45,188 nucleotides of DNA from Phycisphaerae bacterium. Its GTDB lineage: Bacteria; Planctomycetota; Phycisphaerae; Phycisphaerales; Phycisphaeraceae. Shown here piece after piece: positions 32,021 through 39,398 of this stretch. The position numbers were made by a program, and so were the translations under genes. Position 1 is the stretch's first letter; every line of letters begins with the position of its first letter. The stretch is taken from the NCBI GenBank assembly GCA_002688155.1, contig NZCH01000029.1, positions 1-45,188 of the forward strand. The letters are read 5' to 3'. Below the pieces are notes generated by a model. It was not told the origin of the DNA. It worked only from the letters and a program-made list of their open reading frames with translations, and searched no databases.

Positions 32021-32365
32021 TCACGCCTGGAACGAACTGCCGCATCCGCACGTGCTGGTCGCGTTGGGGTTGCTGAACACAAACCCGCGGCCCATGACCT
32101 CGTCCTTAAAGTCGATCGTTGTGCCGTTGAGATACAGATACGATTTGGGATCGCAGATCACGGAAAGTCCGTCCTTGTCGAACGCCTCGTCGTTGTCGTT
32201 GACGTTTTCCGTCAGGTCGAGGATGTACGAGAACCCCGAACATCCCCCGCCCTTGACACCCACGCGCAGGCGCACGTTTTGCGGTTCAAGATTTCCGTCC
32301 TGGGATTGCTGATCGATGATCGTCTTGATCTCGCGAATGGCGGTTTCTGTCAGTTCGATGGCCAT
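32021..32365 (-). CDS. iscA: Iron-sulfur assembly protein, IscA/SufA/ErpA type
   Basis: A-type carrier for Fe-S clusters or iron. The 114-residue protein has MAIELTETAIREIKTII, LRVGVKGGGCSGFSYIL with the first cluster Cys, VICDPKSYLYLNGTTIDF, and the C-terminal pair STCGCGSSF. All three cluster cysteines are present. It lies downstream of iscU on the same strand (112-base gap), making the fourth gene of the isc unit. hscB, hscA and fdx, which follow iscA in proteobacteria, are absent. Confidence 0.94.
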   Translation of the reverse strand: MAIELTETAIREIKTIIDQQSQDGNLEPQNVRLRVGVKGGGCSGFSYILDLTENVNDNDEAFDKDGLSVICDPKSYLYLNGTTIDFKDEVMGRGFVFSNPNATSTCGCGSSFQA

Positions 32366-32477
32366 GATGGGCTCCTGTGGGAAACACGTGATCGGTGGAC
32401 ATTGTACGTGTCGTGCTGGTGACGACCGCAGCGTACGCAGGCGGCGGTCGTGGATGCCTTTACGATCGTCCAGACGA

Positions 32478-32897
32478 TCAGTTGGCTGCAGCCGCGGCGG
32501 GCTGGTTAACTTGCTGGTCCTGTTTTTTCTTGTAGTCGGCGATCGCGGCCTTGATCGCGTCCTCCGCGAGGACCGAACAGTGTATCTTCACCGGCGGCAG
32601 GCTCAACTCCTGCACGATCTGGGTGTTCTTGATCGCCTCAGCCTCTTCGACGGTCCTGCCTTTCATCCATTCGGTCGCCAGCGAGGACGACGCGATGGCC
32701 GACCCGCAGCCGAAGGTCTTGAACTTGGTGTCTTCGATGACGCCGGTCTGCGGGTTGACCTTGATCTGCAGTTTCATCACGTCACCGCATTCTGGCGCGC
32801 CCACGATGCCTGTTCCGACGTCGGGCGCATCCTTGTCCAGGTTCCCCACGTTGCGCGGGTGTTCGTAATGTTCGATGACTTTTTCGCTGTATGCCAT
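32478..32897 (-). CDS. iscU: Fe-S cluster scaffold IscU
   Basis: The scaffold on which IscS-derived sulfur and iron form [2Fe-2S]/[4Fe-4S] clusters. The 139-residue protein has MAYSEKVIEHYEHPRNVGNL, the three cluster cysteines in GAPECGDVM, FKTFGCGSAIASSS and LPPVKIHCSVLAEDAI. The LPPVK chaperone-recognition motif is present although hscA is not in the window. The C-terminus ends in an Ala-rich tail (QPAAAAAN). It sits 79 bases downstream of iscS. Confidence 0.96.
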   Translation of the reverse strand: MAYSEKVIEHYEHPRNVGNLDKDAPDVGTGIVGAPECGDVMKLQIKVNPQTGVIEDTKFKTFGCGSAIASSSLATEWMKGRTVEEAEAIKNTQIVQELSLPPVKIHCSVLAEDAIKAAIADYKKKQDQQVNQPAAAAAN

Positions 32898-32976
32898 GAT
32901 CGCGGCTCCTTAATGTTGATTGCAATCAGTCAGTCTTTTGTCGGAACAGTCATCAGTCGCGGCAGGCGCTGCGCCA

Positions 32977-34197
32977 TCAATGCGCCGCCCACTCAACCTT
33001 GGACAGGTCGACGCCTTCCAGCACCATGTCGTAAAGCGGGCTCATCATCAAAAGGTGCTGTGCCGCGTGGATGACCTTGTCCACGACGTAGTCGACTTCC
33101 TCCTCGGTGTTGAACCGGCCCAGGCCGAACCGGATCGAACTGTGCGCCAGTTCGTCGCTGGCGCCCAGCGCCTTGAGTATGTACGAAGGTTCGAGCGACG
33201 CGGATGTACATGCCGAGCCTGACGACAGTGCAATGTCCTTGAGCGCCATCAGCAGCGACTCGCCTTCAACGTAGGGGAAACTGAGGTTCGCGGTGTGCGG
33301 CAGCCGGCGGGTCGGATGGCCGTTGAGCACGGCGGTCTCGACTTGGCCGGTGATGCCGTTGACCAGCTTGTGGCTCAGGCCCGCGAGTCGAATCGCCTCG
33401 TTGGCCATTTCGTTGTTGCAGATTTCGGCCGCGGCGCCCATGCCGACAATGCCCGGCACATTGAGCGTGCCCGACCGCATGCCGCGCTCGTGGCCGCCGC
33501 CTTCCATGATCGGTTCGAGCCTCACGCGTGGCCTGCGCCGCCGTACGTACAGCACGCCCACGCCTTTGGGGCCGTACATCTTGTGCGCTGACGCGGACAG
33601 CAGGTCGATTCCCGCCTCGTTTACGTCCGCCGGCATCTTGCCCACGTACTGCGTCGCGTCTGTATGAAAGATGACGCCTTTTTCCCTGCAGACCTTACCG
33701 ATTTCGGGCACTTCGTTGATCGTGCCGATCTCGTTGTTGGCCCACATGATCGTGACGAGGATCGTGTCGTCGCGTATCGCCTCGGCGATCTGCTGAGCGT
33801 ACACGATGCCGTAGCCGTCCGGCTCGAGCCACGTCACGTCGTAGCCTAGCTTCGCAAGCCGCTTGCATGGGTCGATCACGGCCTTGTGCTCCATCGTGGA
33901 CGTGATGATGTGCCTGCCTTTTTCCGCGTACATGTGCGCGGCACCCTTGATCGCCAGGTTGTTCGATTCCGTGGCCCCGCCAGTCCAGAGGATCTCTTTC
34001 GGATCGGCGCCAATCAGCGCACCGAACTGCCGGCGTGCGTTGTTCACGGCGCCCTCCGCCTCCCAGCCGAAGCTGTGGTTACGGCTCGCCGCGTTACCGA
34101 ACTTCTCGGTGAAGTAAGGCAGCATCTGTTCGAGCACACGCGGATCCACGCGCGTTGTCGCGTTGTTATCCATGTAAATCGGTATTTCAACTGCCAT
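32977..34197 (-). CDS. iscS: Cysteine desulfurase IscS
   Basis: PLP enzyme that takes sulfur from cysteine and gives it to IscU. The 406-residue protein has IYMDNNATTRVDPRVLEQML, WTGGATESNNLAIKGAAH, TSTMEHKAV, the Schiff-base lysine motif SASAHKMYGPKGVG, GMRSGTLNVPGIVG and the persulfide loop SSGSACTSASLEPS. ATG 34197 is supported by AGAGGA 7 bases upstream, and it overlaps the end of iscR by 11 bases, suggesting translational coupling. Confidence 0.97.
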   Translation of the reverse strand: MAVEIPIYMDNNATTRVDPRVLEQMLPYFTEKFGNAASRNHSFGWEAEGAVNNARRQFGALIGADPKEILWTGGATESNNLAIKGAAHMYAEKGRHIITSTMEHKAVIDPCKRLAKLGYDVTWLEPDGYGIVYAQQIAEAIRDDTILVTIMWANNEIGTINEVPEIGKVCREKGVIFHTDATQYVGKMPADVNEAGIDLLSASAHKMYGPKGVGVLYVRRRRPRVRLEPIMEGGGHERGMRSGTLNVPGIVGMGAAAEICNNEMANEAIRLAGLSHKLVNGITGQVETAVLNGHPTRRLPHTANLSFPYVEGESLLMALKDIALSSGSACTSASLEPSYILKALGASDELAHSSIRFGLGRFNTEEEVDYVVDKVIHAAQHLLMMSPLYDMVLEGVDLSKVEWAAH

Positions 34198-34699
34198 AAA
34201 CATTCCTCTGATCTAAGCGCGAATCGCCCCATTTCCCTTCGATCCCGATACTGACCAGCGAAGGTGCCTGGCCACCACCGAGCGCAAAATCCGCGAGGGT
34301 GACCTCGCGCAGGAAGTCCACCAGCCGCTGATTGAGCTGGCGAATTGGCTGGTGAACCGGACAGACCTGCGCGATCTCGCAGCCAACCTCAGCGATGGCC
34401 GTGTCGTCGACGCAGCACGGCGCCAACCGCGCCGGTCCCTCGATGGCATCGACCACGTCCAACAACGTCACTTCCGATGGGTCGGCTAAGAGCTGGTAGC
34501 CGCCATGCGCCCCACGCGTCGAGTCGATGACGCCGCAGTGGGCCAGGTCCTTGAGGATGTTCATCAGCAGGGGGACAGGCAGTTTGAGCTGCTCAGCGAT
34601 TTGCCGGGCGCTGACCACCGGCTGGCCCGCGAGCCGCTGCTGGCCCAGGTACGCAAGGGCAACGAGTGCGTAATCCGTTTTGCGTGAGAAACTCAGCAT
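34187..34699 (-). CDS. iscR: Rrf2-family Fe-S regulator IscR
   Basis: IscR senses Fe-S status and controls the isc operon. The 170-residue protein begins MLSFSRKTDYALVALAYLGQ and has the winged helix-turn-helix with SARQIAEQLKLPVPLLMNILKDL. Its likely cluster ligands lie in PCCVDDTAIAEVGCEIAQVCPVHQ (Cys95/96, Cys107, Cys113, with His116), so a cluster-binding form is expected. The stop overlaps the iscS start. A palindrome in its promoter resembles an IscR operator, so autoregulation is predicted. Confidence 0.95.
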   Translation of the reverse strand: MLSFSRKTDYALVALAYLGQQRLAGQPVVSARQIAEQLKLPVPLLMNILKDLAHCGVIDSTRGAHGGYQLLADPSEVTLLDVVDAIEGPARLAPCCVDDTAIAEVGCEIAQVCPVHQPIRQLNQRLVDFLREVTLADFALGGGQAPSLVSIGIEGKWGDSRLDQRNVYGS

Positions 34700-34746
34700 C
34701 GCTTCCTTAGTTAAGAACGAGTCTCAATCACCGCCATGCAGGGTAT

Positions 34747-34775
34747 TATATAGTACTATTTTAGTACGATTTCAA
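34747..34775 (-). promoter_or_regulatory. iscR promoter with a 15-bp palindromic operator in its spacer
   Basis: On the minus strand, TTGAAA (34770-34775) and TATATA (34747-34752) are 17 bases apart; TATAAT overlaps two bases further on. The spacer contains GTACTAAAATAGTAC (34753-34767), a perfect inverted repeat around AAA. Eleven of 13 core bases match the proteobacterial IscR type 1 core (GACT-RWWWY-AGTC). It is about 50 bases upstream of iscR. Confidence 0.65.
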
Positions 34776-34814
34776 GGGGTTTGGCTTAAATTTCTAAAAA
34801 TTCTAAACAATAGG

Positions 34815-34834
34815 GGGTAGTTGACCATCTACCC
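34815..34834. repeat. Inverted repeat between iscR and nuoA
   Basis: GGGTAG and CTACCC, separated by 8 bases, lie between the divergent promoters. It may be a small operator or hairpin for either unit. Confidence 0.3.
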
Positions 34835-34872
34835 GTTGGTGCTCTAGATGAGGCAAGACGGGCGCCAGGCAG

Positions 34873-34901
34873 TTGTATGCGTCTATCCGTGTCCGTATTA
34901 T
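34873..34901 (+). promoter_or_regulatory. Candidate promoter for nuoA
   Basis: TTGTAT (34873-34878) and TATTAT (34896-34901) are 17 bases apart, about 25 bases before the nuoA start, which has GGAG at good spacing. Confidence 0.45.
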
Positions 34902-34926
34902 GTGCCACTGTTTTGGAGTTGTACGA

Positions 34927-35376
34927 ATGCAGCAAATGCTATCGGTTGCGATCTTTCTTGGCCTGGGCGTAGTTTTTGTGTTTGGCAATCTGCTCATTGG
35001 CAAACTTCTGCGCCCGAGCATGCCCAACACGGAAAAGAAAGCGATCTACGAGTGCGGCGAGCCAACCATTGGCACCAGTTGGGTGCAGTTTGACCTGCGG
35101 TTTTACATCGTGGCGTTGTTTTATCTGATCTTTGATGTTGAGGTGGCGCTGATATATCCGTGGGCGGTGGTGTACGGCGAACAGCCGGGCGTCGCGCTGG
35201 CGGTGGGGTTTCCGTTCATTGCGATCGTAGTGATTGGTTTTGTCTACGAATGGTATTCGGGCAGCCTTGATTGGGTGCGCAGCAGTATTAACACGAGTTT
35301 TAAGTCAACGACAGGTATCGACATGGGGGCTTTGGCGCGCCGTGACCCCGAAGCGCTCGAAGATGACGCTCCGTGA
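34927..35376 (+). CDS. nuoA: NADH-quinone oxidoreductase subunit A
   Basis: NuoA is a small membrane subunit of respiratory complex I at the junction with the quinone arm. The 149-residue protein has three membrane segments and the family pattern KKAIYECGEPTIGTSWVQF, FDLRFYIVALFYLIFDVEVA, LIYPWAVVY. ATG 34927 is well placed behind GGAG. The C-terminus is longer than usual (soluble DWVRSSINTSFKSTTGIDMG). nuoB and the other complex I genes do not follow; the next gene is a nucleoside monophosphate kinase. Confidence 0.92.
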   Translation: MQQMLSVAIFLGLGVVFVFGNLLIGKLLRPSMPNTEKKAIYECGEPTIGTSWVQFDLRFYIVALFYLIFDVEVALIYPWAVVYGEQPGVALAVGFPFIAIVVIGFVYEWYSGSLDWVRSSINTSFKSTTGIDMGALARRDPEALEDDAP

Positions 35377-35481
35377 GTGTCACGTGTTGACCATGTGTGG
35401 GTGGCAGCGGGATGCCGGTCACCTTCAGCGCCAGGGATTCATCCAAACTAACTTTGGTGTTTTGCCCTCGATCACATTCAT

Positions 35482-36099
35482 ATGCCTGATCGATACAGAT
35501 CCATCTTGCTTTTCGGCGGCCCCGGCGTGGGCAAAGGCACACAAGGCACGGTGCTTGGCTCGATCCTCGGGTTATTCCACTGCGCCTCAGGCGATATCTT
35601 TCGGTCAATCGATCCGAACAGCGAGCCTGGCAGGACCTTCATGCGGTACAGCGCCCAGGGCGAACTGGTGCCTGATGACATCACCGTCAAGCTTTGGGCG
35701 CAGCAGATGTGCGCCTGGATCGAAGAAGGCCGGTACGCGGTCGACCGCGACCTGCTTGTTCTTGACGGCATCCCGCGCACCGCAGATCAGGCGCGAATCA
35801 TGGATCAGAGCATCAATGTTCTCAAGATCATTCATCTGGTGTGCCCGGATCGGGAAACGATCGTTCAGCGGATAAAGCGCCGGGCGCTTAAGCAAAACCG
35901 CAAGGACGATGCCGTCGAGGATGTGATCCGTAACCGATGGTCCGTCTATGATCAGGAGACGAAACCGGTGATCGAACATTACCCGCCCGATCGAGTCGTC
36001 GAGGTCAATGCCCTTGAGCAGCCTGTCGAGGTGATCCGCGCGGTGCTGGACGTAATCATGCCGATCTGGCTCGAGAATTTTGCGCCGTTCGAAGAATGA
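35482..36099 (+). CDS. Adenylate-kinase-like nucleoside monophosphate kinase
   Basis: The 205-residue protein has the P-loop ILLFGGPGVGKGTQ (about 8-21), the NMP-binding ASGDIFR, LVLDGIPRTADQARIMD in the NMP/core region, and RKDDAVEDVIRNRWSVYDQET. The LID segment between IKRRALKQN and RKDDAVE is short with no zinc cysteines. This fits a short-LID adenylate kinase or a related NMP kinase; the base specificity cannot be fixed. The family normally has DGFPRT, here DGIPRT. It follows nuoA by about 105 bases. Confidence 0.8.
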   Translation: MPDRYRSILLFGGPGVGKGTQGTVLGSILGLFHCASGDIFRSIDPNSEPGRTFMRYSAQGELVPDDITVKLWAQQMCAWIEEGRYAVDRDLLVLDGIPRTADQARIMDQSINVLKIIHLVCPDRETIVQRIKRRALKQNRKDDAVEDVIRNRWSVYDQETKPVIEHYPPDRVVEVNALEQPVEVIRAVLDVIMPIWLENFAPFEE

Positions 36100-36121
36100 C
36101 CTGCCAATTTCAGGGCCGCGC

Positions 36122-36154
36122 AAAAAAAAGGCCGTGCTGGTTTCCACCAGCACG
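36122..36154 (-). terminator. Rho-independent terminator for the HTH-receiver gene
   Basis: Minus-strand reading: CGTGCTGGT and ACCAGCACG form a perfect 9-bp stem around a 4-base loop, followed after a 3-base gap by eight T. It is about 100 bases beyond the stop of the gene at 36253. Confidence 0.75.
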
Positions 36155-36252
36155 ACCCGAATATTTGCGGCTTGCATGACGGGTCCGACCGTTGGTCCTC
36201 CATGATCCAGCCGCCGCTTCGCGCATCCCTGGGAAGCGGATGAATGCTGCAA

Positions 36253-36831
36253 TCAACAGATGACTGACGTCGCTTCCTCGACCGCTTCGATGACCTGTCG
36301 CACATGGAACGGCTTCTTCAGGTAACCGGCGAAGCCCTGGTGCAATAGCTGCTGTGCCTGACCGTCGGTGAGCTTGCCGCTCATCGAGATGACCTTGCAC
36401 AGCTGCAGGTCCGGATTGTCACGTACGAGTTTCAGTACCGCCTCACCGTTCACGTCGCCCAGGTGCATGTCGAGCAGCATCACATGAGGCCGAAACTTCT
36501 CGCATTCCACACCGGCTTCAAAACCGGAGTGCGCGATGACGACCTCATAACTGGCCTGTTCCACCAGTACCTTTTCGAGCACCTCGACGATCTCCGCTTC
36601 ATCGTCGACGATCAGCACGCGCGTCTGCCCGCTCTGCAGTCCATCGAGCGGAATCTGATGCGCTTTCATGAAACGAATCAGGGAGTTGAGCGGGATTCGC
36701 CGGTCCTTGGAACCGGGGATTCGGTACCCGCGAAGCTGACCCGAATCGAACCATTTGCTGACGGTCCGAGGCGCAACATTGCAAATTTTGGACACCTCAC
36801 CGGTGGTCAATATGTCCTTGTGTCTCGCCAT
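36253..36831 (-). CDS. Response regulator with N-terminal excisionase/MerR-like HTH and C-terminal receiver
   Basis: The 192-residue protein joins an N-terminal DNA-binding domain (LTTGEVSKICNVAPRTVSKWF...GYRIPGSKDRRIPLNSLIRFM, about 9-55) to a C-terminal receiver: RVLIVDDEAEIVEVL (acidic Asp76/77), phospho-acceptor Asp121 in VMLLDMHLGDVNGE, Ser/Thr in VISMSGK, and Lys in YLKKPFHV. Response regulators normally have the receiver first. The DNA-binding part is of the kind found in excisionases. It has a clear terminator and no sensor kinase next to it, so its partner and target genes are unknown. ATG 36831 is preferred to the longer frame. Confidence 0.85.
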   Translation of the reverse strand: MARHKDILTTGEVSKICNVAPRTVSKWFDSGQLRGYRIPGSKDRRIPLNSLIRFMKAHQIPLDGLQSGQTRVLIVDDEAEIVEVLEKVLVEQASYEVVIAHSGFEAGVECEKFRPHVMLLDMHLGDVNGEAVLKLVRDNPDLQLCKVISMSGKLTDGQAQQLLHQGFAGYLKKPFHVRQVIEAVEEATSVIC

Positions 36832-37000
36832 AATTCTGATCACCTTTCTCCAGAATCCTCCGAACTGTCCGGTTGCGCACCTTCCGACTTGAGATTCATC
36901 GGACAATCCCACGGCCGGATTAACCGGCGCGATCCGAAAAATGAGCGCGCGGATCACACGAAAGTCCCTTGCCGCGCGTGTGACACTTCGTTTTTGTTTG

Positions 37001-37270
37001 TTATTGGAAACAATCGAGACTGGGTGCACCACCCGACACCGGCGGAATCAGCGCGAGTTCATCGCCATCGCTTAAGACATGGTCCGATTTGATGTACGTA
37101 CAGTTCACGGCAAGCGCTGTTTTTTTGAAAAGGCCCGCTAATTCCGGGTGTTTTCCCGTCAGCACGGTAACCGCGTCACCGGCGGTCGCGCCTCGGTGTA
37201 ACTCCAATGGAACTGCGTCGGCGCCAATTTGCTGCTTGAGCGTCGCGAACAGGTGGACATGGATCGTCAT
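37001..37270 (-). CDS. moaD: Molybdopterin synthase sulfur carrier MoaD with C-terminal tail
   Basis: MoaD is a ubiquitin-fold protein whose C-terminal Gly-Gly is adenylated by MoeB and thiocarboxylated to supply sulfur to molybdopterin. The 89-residue protein has VHLFATLKQQIGADAV, a short alpha region, and the family end ALIPPVSGG at residues 80-81. Eight more residues (APSLDCFQ) follow before the stop, so Gly-Gly is not terminal. It would have to be cut to work in the usual way. It is 22 bases downstream of moeA. moaE and moeB are not in the window. ATG 37270 is chosen by length. Confidence 0.85.
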   Translation of the reverse strand: MTIHVHLFATLKQQIGADAVPLELHRGATAGDAVTVLTGKHPELAGLFKKTALAVNCTYIKSDHVLSDGDELALIPPVSGGAPSLDCFQ

Positions 37271-37292
37271 TGGCATTGCATTGCTCACGCGG

Positions 37293-38561
37293 TCAAACAA
37301 CCATTGTCATGTACGGTACGCGGGTTCCCGCAGCAACGTGCTGATCGGTGACCGGCAGTCGCACAAAGCCGTCAGCCTTGTCGGTGTGCATCAGGTCACC
37401 GCTACCGTGCCAGTCGATGATATGCGCCCTTAAGTCGTCATCGAGCGTTGCGGCACGGAAAAGTTGTCGTGCGGGGCTCGCTTTCACGTCGGCTGCGAGT
37501 TCAACACGACGCCACCGCAGTGAACCCGTTGCCGGTGATATGCCGAGCATTTGTCCAATCACGGGCACAAGGAAGAGATGCGCCGTCGCCAGCACACTTA
37601 CAGGGTTGCCGGGCAACCCGACGATCAGTGTGACGTCGTCGCCTTCAGGCGTCTGTACAACGAGCAGCGGCTTGCCGGGTTGAATCGCGACGCCGTGGAG
37701 GATGGTTGTCATGCCCAGCGCTTGCCAGGCGCTTGCCCAAAGGTCGTGACTGCCGACACTGACACCGCCGACAGTGACGATCAAGTCGGATTCTGACAGT
37801 GCTTTGGCCGCATGATAGATTGTCAATTCCTTGTCGTCCGGTACGTGCACATGGCACGATACGGGCGCACCTATCGCGCCCATCATCGCCACAAGAGCTG
37901 GACCGTTCGAGTTGCGAATCTGTTGCCTGCCTAGTTCGTGCGTCGGCGTCGTGCTCGGGCGCACCTCGTCGCCACTGGTGAGTAGTGAAATACGCGGGAA
38001 GCGCGATACCGTTAACTCTGTTGCACCGACCGTGGCCGCGATGCTCAGATGATGCGGCGCCAGTTTGATGCCCGGCTCGAGCACGACCTGGCCAGACCGC
38101 GCGTCGACGCCCTGGGGGTGGATGTGCAGCCATGTTTTAACGTGCTCGATCTTGAATTGCACGTGCGGCGGATCGACCGACTCGTCGACGACCGCTTTTT
38201 CGATTGGAATAACCGCGTCTGCGCCCGGTGGCAGCGGAGCCCCCGTGGCGATGCGCACAACTTTGCCGGTCGACAACGGGCACTGCCAATCCTCTTGCGG
38301 CGCACCGGCGAGGATCGTTCCCGCGATCGGGATCGGCCGGCCCGGTGTGATATCCCCGGTGCGGACCGCGAAGCCGTCCATCGTCGCGCGGTCGAATGCC
38401 GGTTGATCGCGATCCGCGCGCACTGGAGCGCGCAGCACCCGTCCCAGGGCGTCTTTTTGGCTGACGATTTCGACCCCGGCGGTCCTCGTGCTCGCGAAGA
38501 TCCGCTCGAGTGCCTCCTCGTACGTCGGAAGTGCGCGCTTGCTGGGGATGTGAGCACCCAT
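37293..38561 (-). CDS. moeA: Molybdopterin molybdotransferase MoeA
   Basis: MoeA inserts molybdate into adenylated molybdopterin. The 422-residue protein has ALGRVLRAPVRADRDQPAFDRATMDGFAV, RIATGAPLPPGADAVIPIEKA, ISLLTSGDEV, LIVTVGGVSVGSHDL, VAIQPGKPLLV and IVGLPGNPVSVLATAHLFLVP, covering all four domains. The start is ATG 38561 (MGAHIPSKRALPTYEEALERI); a TTG six codons upstream is possible. It is followed by moaD, giving a small molybdenum cofactor unit. Confidence 0.95.
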   Translation of the reverse strand: MGAHIPSKRALPTYEEALERIFASTRTAGVEIVSQKDALGRVLRAPVRADRDQPAFDRATMDGFAVRTGDITPGRPIPIAGTILAGAPQEDWQCPLSTGKVVRIATGAPLPPGADAVIPIEKAVVDESVDPPHVQFKIEHVKTWLHIHPQGVDARSGQVVLEPGIKLAPHHLSIAATVGATELTVSRFPRISLLTSGDEVRPSTTPTHELGRQQIRNSNGPALVAMMGAIGAPVSCHVHVPDDKELTIYHAAKALSESDLIVTVGGVSVGSHDLWASAWQALGMTTILHGVAIQPGKPLLVVQTPEGDDVTLIVGLPGNPVSVLATAHLFLVPVIGQMLGISPATGSLRWRRVELAADVKASPARQLFRAATLDDDLRAHIIDWHGSGDLMHTDKADGFVRLPVTDQHVAAGTRVPYMTMVV

Positions 38562-38694
38562 GGATTGCTTTGGCGTCAATTTGAGCAGGCTGGCTTATGC
38601 GGAACTTGCGCGATCCGCAGCCACCGCTTTCGCCGACAGTTTAACGCACATATGCACGCTTCGACGATATTCTTCTCGCGTGTAGAGTTTCCAT

Positions 38695-39366
38695 ATGCTC
38701 AAAGCGATCGTCTTCGATTTCGACGGGGTCATCGTCGACTCCGAGCCGTTGCACTACCGCGCGTTTGTTGAATTGACACGTGCGTTGGGCGTTGATTTCG
38801 ATTACGACGAGTACCTGCAGAAATATATCGGTTACGACGATCGGGAATTGTTCGCACTATTGACGAACGACACGCTGGACTCGCCGAAGGTGGCAGATCT
38901 TTGCCGGCGCAAGGCGCGGGTGTTCGAACGGGTTCTGGAGTCGGGAATTGACCCGATTCCCGGCGCGCGGGAATTGATCGACGAGGCGCGCAACGCGATG
39001 CCGATCGCCATCGCCAGCGGCGCCACGCGTGCGGATATTGACCTGATGCTCGCGCGGGCAGGCATCGCCAATGTGTTCGTGGAAATTACGACGGCCGACG
39101 ACGTGACGCGATCCAAGCCGGATCCGCAAACGTACACGCTTTGTGTTCAGCGGCTGGCAAAAGCGTGTTGCGGGGTAACGCTCGCGCCTGGCGACTGCCT
39201 GGCGATTGAGGATACCGCCGCGGGCATCGCGTCGGCGCGTGGCGCGGGGTTGCAGGCGCTTGGTGTCTCGACGACGGGACAGGCCAGGCAGCTGCGCGAG
39301 GCGAATCACACCGTCGACTCAATGACAGAAGTTACACTCGAACAGTTGCACTGTTGGTTCGATTAG
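38695..39366 (+). CDS. HAD-superfamily phosphatase, beta-phosphoglucomutase-like
   Basis: The 223-residue protein has the nucleophile motif KAIVFDFDGVIVDSEPLHYRAF, a cap domain, the Ser/Thr motif PIAIASGATRADI, and the acidic motif with Lys in SKPDPQTYTL followed by CLAIEDTAAGIASARGAG. This is the HAD type IA pattern, with Asp nucleophile and general acid in DFDGVIVD. Substrate could be a sugar phosphate; the next gene, an unrelated sugar phosphomutase, is 32 bases downstream and probably cotranscribed. Confidence 0.87.
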   Translation: MLKAIVFDFDGVIVDSEPLHYRAFVELTRALGVDFDYDEYLQKYIGYDDRELFALLTNDTLDSPKVADLCRRKARVFERVLESGIDPIPGARELIDEARNAMPIAIASGATRADIDLMLARAGIANVFVEITTADDVTRSKPDPQTYTLCVQRLAKACCGVTLAPGDCLAIEDTAAGIASARGAGLQALGVSTTGQARQLREANHTVDSMTEVTLEQLHCWFD

Positions 39367-39398
39367 CAAGCGGTCAAGCGGTTTTGAGAGACGCAATC

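Noticed and set aside
31120..32082. Longest start for the second PhyH gene
   Set aside because: It would overlap iscA and a hairpin; the shorter start at 31920 fits the family's N-terminus.
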